From Thermoclostridium sp. (GTDB taxonomy: Bacteria > Bacillota > Clostridia > DSM-8532), in contig JAGOJH010000009.1 of NCBI GenBank assembly GCA_017995215.1, forward strand, positions 1 through 50,048: DNA of 50,048 bases, given 5' to 3'. Below the pieces are notes generated by a model that was not told where the DNA came from, made no database searches, and saw only the letters and a list, made by a program, of their open reading frames with translations. The position numbers were made by a program, and so were the translations under genes. Positions 42,868-50,048 of this stretch are shown in pieces. The number at the start of each line of letters is the position of its first letter. Within the stretch, counting starts at the first letter, position 1.

Positions 42868-44478
42868 TTACAGCGGCGCATACCGCTCCATCACCTTTTC
42901 GGCGGTTTTAATGCCATCCACTGCAGCGGATATGATACCTCCGGCATACCCCGCGCCTTCCCCCACGGGATATAGCCCGGCAATGCTGGAGAGGAATTTT
43001 TCATCCCGATTGATCCTTACCGGAGACGAGCTGCGTGTTTCCACACCTGTCAATATGCCCTCCGGCATGGCAAAGCCTTTGAGCTTTGTATTGAAATGAA
43101 CAAGAGCCTGCTTCATCGTATCGATGACATACCCTGGCAGACACTTGTTTAACGGTGCAAAAACAACCCCTGGCAGATAAGTGGGTTTTACGCTTCCCCA
43201 AGCCGTGCTGATACGATCTGTCAGGAAATCCCCAACCAACTGAACCGGTGCTTTATATGTCCGACCACCTGCTTCAAATGCAAGGCCTTCCCATTTTCTT
43301 TGAAATTCGATACCCGCCAGAGGATGAGCCCCGGGAAAGTCAGCCGGTGTTACCCCCACCAGCAAGGCAGCATTTGCGTTCTCTCCATCTCTTTTGAATT
43401 CGCTCATACCGTTCGTAACCACACAATGCTCTTCCGATGCGGCTGCAACCACATAACCACCAGGACACATGCAAAAGGTATAGGCCGACCTGCCGCTTTT
43501 CGAGTGATATGCCAGCTTGTAGTCGGCAGTGCCCAACCCCGGATGCTCCGACGAAGAACCGTATTGTGCCTGGTTGATAAGCCTTTGCGGATGCTCGATG
43601 CGAACACCGATGGAAAAGGATTTCGGGCTCATGGCTACGCCCCTTCTGTATAAAACCTCAAAGGTATCCCGGGCGCTGTGCCCAATGGCCAACAGCACGA
43701 TATTGCATGTTACCGTTTCGCTGTTATTGATGGCCAGCGCTTTCAATTGCCCGCCTTCGATGATAAAATCGGTAACCCTGGCGTTAAAATGCACATCGCC
43801 GCCATGGGCGATGATATCCTGACGAAGATTCTTCACTACACCCCTAAGCAAATTGGTACCAATATGGGGCTTGCTGCTGTATAGAATTTCTTGCGGAGCC
43901 CCTGCTGCAGTGAACTCCTCCAGAACGATTGCACATCGGGTATCATTGATGAGTGTGGTCAGCTTTCCATCGGAAAAGGTTCCTGCTCCGCCTTCCCCAA
44001 ACTGCACATTGCTTTCAGGGTTCAGCCGACCCTCATTCCAGAACCTGTGAATGCTATCCGTTCTTGCATCAACGTCTCTGCCTCGTTCGAACAGAATGGG
44101 ACGATAACCGTTCCTTGCCAGCATCAGCCCTGCAAAAAGGCCTGCAGGGCCTGTCCCGATGATCACAGGCCGCTCAGTCAGCCTTTCTGAGCCCTTGTGT
44201 ACCGGTTTGAAAATAAGCTCCGGGGCTTGTACCAGATCTTTTTGCTCTCCGATAGCCAGAAGCTTTTTTTCAAGACATGTCTCAATATCTACCGTATATA
44301 CATAAACGATATCTTCTTTTTTTCTTGCATCCACGGATTTTTTAACAATGGTTATACCCTTTAGGTCTTCTTCCCGGATTTTGAGCCGTGAAAGGATTTT
44401 TTTACACAGGGCGGTTTGCTCGGCATCCCTATTTGCTGCTTCATTGATTCTTATTTTTATGTTGGAAAGCCTTAGCAT
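42868..44478 (-). CDS. FAD-dependent dehydrogenase, COG2509 type
   Basis: A 536-residue flavoprotein. An N-terminal preface domain (about 1-85, LRLSNIKIRINEAANRD) precedes the FAD Rossmann motif (VIIGTGPAGLFAGLMLARNG, about 92-111). Further marks are ESNVQFGEGGAGTFSDGKL, LAIGHSARDTFEVL, CMCPGGYVVAA and the C-terminal PVGEGAGYAGGIISAAVDGIKTAE. Proteins of this type are widespread in Clostridia and lack a known substrate. Start ATG 44478 follows AGGAGG. Its neighbour upstream is another FAD protein of a different family, 100 bases away on the same strand. Confidence 0.9.
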   Translation of the reverse strand: MLRLSNIKIRINEAANRDAEQTALCKKILSRLKIREEDLKGITIVKKSVDARKKEDIVYVYTVDIETCLEKKLLAIGEQKDLVQAPELIFKPVHKGSERLTERPVIIGTGPAGLFAGLMLARNGYRPILFERGRDVDARTDSIHRFWNEGRLNPESNVQFGEGGAGTFSDGKLTTLINDTRCAIVLEEFTAAGAPQEILYSSKPHIGTNLLRGVVKNLRQDIIAHGGDVHFNARVTDFIIEGGQLKALAINNSETVTCNIVLLAIGHSARDTFEVLYRRGVAMSPKSFSIGVRIEHPQRLINQAQYGSSSEHPGLGTADYKLAYHSKSGRSAYTFCMCPGGYVVAAASEEHCVVTNGMSEFKRDGENANAALLVGVTPADFPGAHPLAGIEFQRKWEGLAFEAGGRTYKAPVQLVGDFLTDRISTAWGSVKPTYLPGVVFAPLNKCLPGYVIDTMKQALVHFNTKLKGFAMPEGILTGVETRSSSPVRINRDEKFLSSIAGLYPVGEGAGYAGGIISAAVDGIKTAEKVMERYAPL

Positions 44479-44614
44479 AGTTCCTCCTGCGGTTGATCCA
44501 TTTTGATTCACCCAAACTCATTGTCCGTAATTATTCCATTTCGATTAGCGTCATACTATATTATGTTGATTTTCAAAATTGCTTCACAGAAACGGGTTTG
44601 CGCAGTTTCTGCTG

Positions 44615-45844
44615 CTATAATGCGGCATTCTTCCCCGCAACATAACCCGATGACCAGGCCCATTGCAAATTGAAGCCTCCGCATTGTCCATCAATATCCA
44701 CAATCTCGCCCACCAGATACAGCCCTGGTACAATTTTTGACTCCATGGTGTTATCATCAATTTCATCCGTATTGATGCCACCGGCAGTGACCTGGGCACT
44801 GGGCCAGCTTTTTGTTCCGCGAACTTTAAACCTCCAGTCGGTCAGCACGCTCACAATTGCCATGCGTTCCTTCGGAGTTACCCGAGCGGCAGGCTTCTTA
44901 ATATCCTCAATTCCCGCTTCATGCAAAATGACGGGTATCAGCCTTTTGTTGATCAACCCCACAAGGCTGAATTCCAACGTTTTTCCCGAATCTTCGTTAC
45001 ACCGTCTATCAATAATTTTCTTCAGATCATCTTCAGGAATATCCAGAACACTCAGCTTCAACATCGCTTCCTTTCCCTGTTGCAGCAGTTCTGCAGCTTT
45101 TCTGCTGATCTGCAGGATGGGAGGCCCCGAAACGCCATAATTGGCAAAAAGAATGTCTCCCCTGTCCTGTGCCAGAGATCGATTGTGATGAAGAACCTGA
45201 GCAGTACCAACGAATTTCACGCCTTCTATCCTCTGAAAGAAAGAACCTTCGAGCATAAGCTGAACCAATGCGGGAAAAATACTCGTCATCGTATGCCCCA
45301 GTTTTATCGCCAACTCATAACCATTGCCGTCCGATCCGCTGGAAGGCATGGCTTTTCCACCTGCAGCCAGAACAATGCTGTCGGCCTGAAAGATGCTTCC
45401 ATTTTCGGCCTTCAGCTCAAATTGGGTACTTTTTTTCGCAATACTTGAAACACAGGTATCCGTTATCACTTCTATTCCTGATGCACTGATTTCATATAAA
45501 AGCACATCCAGAACACTGGAGGCCTGATCGGACATCGGGAAAACCTTTCCCGCCTCTTCAACCTTATGCTCAATGCCCAGTTCCTTAAAAAAGTGCAGTG
45601 TATCCTCAACCGTAAAGGCCTGCAGAGCTTTTTTAACAAACGATGGATGATTACCGTGGTACCAGGGAATATCCGCATTCACATTGGAAAAATTGCACCG
45701 TCCATTTCCGGTGGCCAATATTTTCTTTCCCACACGGGGGTTTTTTTCCAATATGGTAACCGCAGCACCTGCCCTTCGGGCTGCAATTGCTGCTGTCATT
45801 CCTGCAGCGCCTCCGCCTATGACGATAACCTTCCTGTTTGCCAT
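44615..45844 (-). CDS. HI0933/BaiN-type NAD(P)/FAD-dependent oxidoreductase
   Basis: A 409-residue flavoprotein of the HI0933 family. Motifs: VIVIGGGAAGMTAAIAARRAG, the hallmark EKNPRVGKKILATGNGRCNFSN, IVLAAGGKAMPSSGSDGNGY, and the end PGLYLVGEIVDIDGQCGGFNLQWAWSSGYVAGKNAA. Members reduce enoates such as bile-acid intermediates or have no assigned reaction. Start ATG 45844 follows AAGGAG. It probably forms a transcript with the COG2509 protein downstream and follows the ApbE gene, whose product attaches flavin to proteins; a shared pathway is only a guess. Confidence 0.9.
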   Translation of the reverse strand: MANRKVIVIGGGAAGMTAAIAARRAGAAVTILEKNPRVGKKILATGNGRCNFSNVNADIPWYHGNHPSFVKKALQAFTVEDTLHFFKELGIEHKVEEAGKVFPMSDQASSVLDVLLYEISASGIEVITDTCVSSIAKKSTQFELKAENGSIFQADSIVLAAGGKAMPSSGSDGNGYELAIKLGHTMTSIFPALVQLMLEGSFFQRIEGVKFVGTAQVLHHNRSLAQDRGDILFANYGVSGPPILQISRKAAELLQQGKEAMLKLSVLDIPEDDLKKIIDRRCNEDSGKTLEFSLVGLINKRLIPVILHEAGIEDIKKPAARVTPKERMAIVSVLTDWRFKVRGTKSWPSAQVTAGGINTDEIDDNTMESKIVPGLYLVGEIVDIDGQCGGFNLQWAWSSGYVAGKNAAL

Positions 45845-45943
45845 AAATACTCCTTGCTTTCCTTCTTTGTTTATCATAACCATTTTACTGCATTTCTGAT
45901 CAGTAACCGATAGCAGTCATCTTGTCAACAACGCACTTTTGAG

Positions 45944-47038
45944 TTACTTATTCTTGCTTCCGCCCAGGTTTTTCAGGGCTGCCTTCATCCCCTCCGTTGC
46001 GCGGATTTCCCTGTCGGGCATCACCCATAAGGCTTCAACCCCTTCGAGGCTTTGCGCAAGCGCCAGGCTTTCTTCATAGGGCAGTAAAAACAAAGTGGAC
46101 GAGAGGAAGTCCGCGACGCCGGAATCCTTTGTGATTACCGTAACTGCGCGATAATGTTCTGCAGGCATTAAGGTGTTGGGATCGATTAGGTGGTGCATTC
46201 TTTTATCATTTACAACATAATAGCGCTGGTAATCTCCGCTGGTTACCACCGAAGTGTCTGTCACATAGGCCGCATCCAGAATATCTCTGTCCGGGATCAG
46301 TTCATTGCCATCGGGATCCTGAATGCCGATACTCCACTTTGGACGTTTTCCGTCTTTGGGTGAGCCTGCTACCCTGACATTTCCGCCTCCCGAAATTGCG
46401 AAGGAATCATACCCCTGCTCCATCAATTCCCGTGCTACCAATTCGGTGGCATAGCCCTTCGCGACCGATCCCAGATCAAGCTTCATCCCTTCCTCAGCAA
46501 GAAAAACCGTTCCGTGATCCCTGTCGATGATGATCTTATGGATGTCGGATTTCGCATACGCCGTCTGCAGCAGTTCCATCTCCGGAACCCTTGCGTTTTC
46601 AGGATCGGCAAGCCCTTCATCCCTGTAATCATGCCATATGGACAGTACCGGCCCCAACGCAATGTTGACTGCTCCGCCGGTTTTTTCGTACCACTCGATA
46701 GAAAAGGAGAGGATGTCGATAAGCTCCTGTTGAACCGGAACAGGCTCCAACCCGGCTTTATCATTGATCGTTTTCACATTGTTCATGCCAGGGTAATCAT
46801 GGTAGATATCAAAAAGCTGATGCAGCTGCTCAAATCTTTTTTGCCCCTTCTGCACCATCTCCATAAACATGTCCCTGTTTTGGGCATAGCCCAGGAACTG
46901 AATCATGGTATCAAAGGTTCCCATGAACTCATAGCTGTATTTTTCCATTCTGGTTGTATTGCACCCTGTGCTTATAAAAAGCAGTGTTAATACCAGAATT
47001 AAAAGGATAAAAGTTTTTTGTCTTTCCCATTGACGCAT
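45944..47038 (-). CDS. apbE: FAD:protein FMN transferase (ApbE) lipoprotein
   Basis: A 364-residue lipoprotein with signal peptide and lipobox FISTGC (Cys26). The ApbE fold shows MGTFDTMIQFLGYA, DLGSVAKGYATELVARELMEQGYDSFAISGGGNVRVAGSPKDGKRPKWSIGIQDPDG, TSGDYQRYY and HHLIDPNT. ApbE uses FAD to attach FMN to a threonine of exported or membrane proteins, for example the Rnf/Nqr complex or FMN-binding reductases. No Rnf or FMN-binding protein is in this window. Start ATG follows GAGGTG with six-base spacing. Confidence 0.93.
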   Translation of the reverse strand: MRQWERQKTFILLILVLTLLFISTGCNTTRMEKYSYEFMGTFDTMIQFLGYAQNRDMFMEMVQKGQKRFEQLHQLFDIYHDYPGMNNVKTINDKAGLEPVPVQQELIDILSFSIEWYEKTGGAVNIALGPVLSIWHDYRDEGLADPENARVPEMELLQTAYAKSDIHKIIIDRDHGTVFLAEEGMKLDLGSVAKGYATELVARELMEQGYDSFAISGGGNVRVAGSPKDGKRPKWSIGIQDPDGNELIPDRDILDAAYVTDTSVVTSGDYQRYYVVNDKRMHHLIDPNTLMPAEHYRAVTVITKDSGVADFLSSTLFLLPYEESLALAQSLEGVEALWVMPDREIRATEGMKAALKNLGGSKNK

Positions 47039-47124
47039 CGTAACACCTCATTGTTCATATCAATAATATCAGCATTCAACGTGATAAAATATACCAAAGC
47101 CCTTTGAACCATCAACCTTCAAAG

Positions 47125-47207
47125 GAGGTATCCGTCCGGATATTTTTCCTGCTTATGCTGCTATTTTAACCGAAAAAAAAGATTCCTGCCAGTCTTTTTG
47201 TAAAATT
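47125..47207 (+). repeat. 83-bp repeat, copy B
   Basis: Gap-free match to 23629-23711, 74 of 83 bases identical, same orientation. It starts ggaggtatcc, has a small tatcc/ggata hairpin, and ends gtctttttgtaaaat. Identity stops sharply on both sides. It lies in the 354-base spacer between apbE and the broken HD-GYP gene. The rest of the spacer contains no gene, only a weak aatatcg/cgatatt dyad near 47252-47279. Confidence 0.85.
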
Positions 47208-47392
47208 TTTGCAAAAATCAGACAGGGTCAACTTAAGGGGTGATGGAACCGAATATCGAGGGGTTTTTTTAGCGATATTTCCACAATTTCCGGGGCAAAC
47301 TGAATGCCTGCTTAATCGCAGCAGGGGATCGAAATATCAATTCAACCTGCGGTTCTGCCGGTGCTTTCGAGCACGCAGAGGTAATCGTCTGT

Positions 47393-49874
47393 TTACAGCT
47401 CAAGGGTTTGCTCTTCAAGCAGTTTTAAGAAAACCTCCACCATCTCCGGATCAAATTGCGTTCCCGAGCAATTTCTTAATTCCTGAGCCGCATCCTCTAT
47501 ACTCATCGCTTTTTTATAAACCCTGTCATGGGTCATCACATCAAAGGAATCTGCCACAGATAATAAGCGTGACAGTTTTGGAATGTTTTTACCTGCAAGA
47601 CCCTGTGGGTAACCTTTGCCATCATACCGTTCGTGATGGCAAAGAATCTCATCGGCAACATGCGCTAATTCCGGTGTTGAGGCGGCGATACGGTAGCCTA
47701 TTTCCGAATGGGTCTTCATAATTTCCCATTCATAGTCTGTCAGTTTGCCGGGTTTTTTCAAAACTGATTCCGGAATTGCTATCTTCCCTATATCATGCAG
47801 GAACCCAGTAAAATCAGTTCATCCAGTTCGGCCTGCGACAAATCAAGGCTTTTGCCTAATTTGATGCACATTTTTTGAATCCGTCTTGTGTGCTCTTCTG
47901 TTTCAATGTGTTTCTCATGCAGGGACTGTTCCAGTGACGATATAATCGCACTTCTTGTGCTTCGGCTTTCCAGCAGTTTATTGCGGTACATCCTCTCTTC
48001 AGCAAGCTTGAGCACGCTGTCCAGGGTTTGATGCTTTTCATCCTTCGTTGCGCTGCCCATCGATATACTCACATTAAAAGGATATAGAACTTTATCTTCA
48101 CATTCACTCTTAATTTCCCTGATCAACTTATCAACGCTTTCAGCATCTGAATTCTTTACAAGTATAAGAAATTCATCTCCGCCCCAACGTGCAGGAATAG
48201 CGTTCTCGGAACAGCATTTCCGGAGTATGTCTCCAATTGCCCGAAGAAGTTTGTCGCCTTCCTGATGGCCAAAGCTGTCATTTACCAATTTCAGCCCGTT
48301 TACGTCGCCCATAATAATCCAGCCGCTGCATGTAGAACACTGGCTCGCAGTTTTAAGGATAGTTTCCATGTAAGCTCTGTTAACCAGAGAGGTAGTGGAG
48401 TCTGTCTGCATCAGAGTTTTATTTTTTTCTTCAAATAACTTTCGTTTGCTGATGTCGGAAATAGTTCCGATGATCCGCAATGAGGTACCGTTCTCATCTA
48501 CTTCAACAGTTCTGCCTCTTACCTCAATCCATATCCAATCACCATTTTTTTTCACGACCCTGTATTCAACTCTCAGAAGCTCTGTTTCACCCTTCATGTA
48601 CTGATCCAATGCGGATTGGAATAATTCCCTGTCTTCGGGAAAAATAACACCAATATATTGATGATAGTCAATAGTCCCATGGTTTCTATCGTAACCTAAA
48701 TAATCAAGCCATGCTTCACCGATATATATTTTGTTACTTTTCATGTCTGCGTCAAAATATCCATCATTTGTCGCTTCCATGATTTTTCTGAAAAGCTCTT
48801 CACTTTTCCGCAGTTCGGCATATGTATCATCAATTTTAACAAGCATATTATTCGTATTCGCTGCAAGTCTTGCGATTTCATCAGCGCCTTTAAAATGAAT
48901 TCTTTGCTTTGTATCCCCGGTAACGGTTATTACATTAACCATTTTATCAAGCTGATTGATGCGTTTTATGACCATTTTGTTAAAAGTAAAGATGAAGATA
49001 ATGGCTATCAAACCCATAAGCAGCAGAAAAGTAATAACAAAGGTATTGATTGTTTGTATTCCGTTGCTATATATCTCCCTAAAACCTTTAACTTCAATAA
49101 GAATGGAAGTATCATTTAAAATGTCCTCTACAGAAAAGTAGCTTTTCATGGTATATCCATCACTAATCGCCTTTATTTCCGTTCCTTCTTCAGACAAGCT
49201 AATCCAGCCTTCTTTTTCGTCGAAAAACAGTTTCTGCTCCATAGGCACAGCAAGAGTAATATCCCGTTGAAGGATATCCCCCAAATATCCGTTAAACTCA
49301 GGGGTTATCGCTCTGCCGATAATAAGGTATCCGTTATCCGGAGCAGTACCTTCGGTTGTTGATATTGGAGATAACGCTATCAGCATCAAATTTCCGTCCA
49401 ATATGGTCAACCCTGTAATCAGCTTTTCTTCGTTAGAACTTTGAAAAAATCGCTTTTCTTGAACCTGTTCCAGAACATGCCCAACGAATGCCTCTTCCGA
49501 TTTAACATTGAATCCATCTATAATACTGGCGGCCTTATGAAATTCTTTATCAGCAAACAGGATAAAGTTCAGCTTCAAAGCATACAGTGATTCAACCTGT
49601 ATGTTCGCTGCTAAAAAATCATCGTTCCGGTCTTCTATGAATTGATATGCTTCATCCCATAGAGCCCAATCCTGTTGAGTATTCGCCAGGTTCGATTCTT
49701 CTTTTTCAAGTATTTGTTTGGTGCGCTGATAATCATGAATAATTATATTTTCTCTTCATTTATTAGATTACTAATCAGCAGTGTCCGTACAACGATTACT
49801 GTGCAGGAAATCGCCAGAATAATACCAATTATTGCTGAAATAATAACTTTTGTCCAGATCTTCACAAGCAACAC
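47393..49874 (-). pseudogene. CHASE4-PAS-GGDEF-HD-GYP signalling protein broken by two frameshifts
   Basis: Three consecutive frames make one cyclic-di-GMP signalling protein of about 825 residues. Fragment 1 (GTG near 49874 or 49865 to 49750) has the first membrane helix (KIWTKVIISAIIGIILAIS). A one-base loss near 49750-49758 shifts it into the CHASE4 sensor (DWALWDEAYQF), second membrane helix, HAMP-like linker, PAS domain and a GGDEF domain reading ARWGGDEFLIL. A second one-base loss near 47804 shifts into HD-GYP (HDIGKIAIPESV, then HHERYDGKGYP), ending at 47393. GGDEF makes cyclic di-GMP, HD-GYP degrades it. As sequenced, the product is interrupted; internal TTG starts could give partial proteins. 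Sequencing error remains possible. Confidence 0.82.
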
Positions 49875-49925
49875 CCGCTTCTCTTTTGAAAATAGAACAA
49901 GACAGTCAACATTTTTCTTAGTTTA

Positions 49926-50048
49926 GGGCATCTCTAAAAACCTCATGCAATATTCGCCCAAATATGATATAATATACCTATGAAACAGATAAATTTTTTT
50001 GCCGAAGATAATCGCCTTGACAGGCTCAGTAAAATGGGTGACCCACTT
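49926..50048 (+). mobile_element. Left end of an IS5-family insertion sequence (truncated by window edge)
   Basis: The sequence changes character at about 49926 with gggcatctctaaaaacctca, the kind of terminal repeat common in IS5-type elements, and a transposase frame begins 54 bases in. A TATAAT at 49968-49973 lies just before the ATG. The right end is outside the window, so terminal repeats and target duplication cannot be verified. Confidence 0.6.
49980..50048 (+). CDS. IS5-family transposase, N-terminus (partial)
   Basis: The first 23 codons read MKQINFFAEDNRLDRLSKMG and DPL. This matches the common opening of IS5-type DDE transposases (FF..E.RL..LS..GDPL). The frame is open to the window edge. 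The TATAAT six bases before the ATG would give a transcript with almost no leader. No ribosome-binding site is evident, in line with a leaderless or weakly translated transposase. Confidence 0.75.
   Translation, partial: MKQINFFAEDNRLDRLSKMGDPL

Overview
The window looks like a chromosomal segment of a spore-forming anaerobic Firmicute, most likely class Clostridia. Evidence: a CotF-type spore coat gene, strong GGAGG ribosome-binding sites, several TTG/GTG starts, moderate GC content, and clostridial families (PflX-type radical SAM protein, CoA-disulfide reductase/rhodanese fusion, HI0933 and COG2509 flavoproteins, FtsEX with a coiled-coil partner). I saw no rRNA, tRNA, prophage or CRISPR array. 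The right edge enters an IS5-family insertion sequence. The left edge holds the last codons of an unidentified gene, next to a type III-like DNA methyltransferase with no restriction subunit beside it.

Layout. 1-2.5 kb: orphan Mod methyltransferase. 2.7-5.5 kb: promoter, terminator-bearing leader and CNNM/CorC membrane protein, convergent with a CDF cation exporter. 5.8-12.9 kb: a long leftward series (coiled-coil partner, FtsE, FtsX, class III aminotransferase, YlmH S4 protein, MFS carrier, glycerophosphodiesterase). 13.0-19.9 kb: spore coat protein, radical SAM protein, CoA-disulfide reductase and MgtC, then a polar amino acid ABC importer. 20.1-27.4 kb: DEAD-box helicase with a long disordered tail, a free-standing reverse transcriptase with hairpin-rich flanks, a UvrA-like ABC protein and a double-HTH MerR regulator. 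27.6-29.3 kb: a membrane coiled-coil protein and a lipoprotein built from EF-Tu domains 2-3 plus the ribosomal L7/L12 C-terminal domain. 29.4-37.3 kb: a seven-gene leftward operon resembling dlt (adenylation enzyme, carrier protein, MBOAT acyltransferase, SGNH-like protein) plus an Asp/Glu racemase-family protein, an exported transglutaminase-like protein and a small anchored protein. 37.7-41.6 kb: a second UvrA paralog with a nucleotidyltransferase/winged-helix protein. 41.9-47.0 kb: AraC regulator with a direct-repeat operator, two flavoproteins and an ApbE lipoprotein. 47.4-49.9 kb: a CHASE4-PAS-GGDEF-HD-GYP gene broken by two single-base frameshifts.

The strongest candidates for undescribed biology are the translation-domain lipoprotein at 28.1 kb, the dlt-like operon with racemase (altered adenylation pocket, cysteine in the SGNH serine position), and the unclassified reverse transcriptase with structured flanking DNA. 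Intergenic spacers carry a dispersed imperfect-palindrome repeat of about 85 bp (three good copies, two degenerate) and a separate 83-bp repeat present twice at 74/83 identity. Functions are inferred by reading the translated sequences against remembered families; no database search was run.
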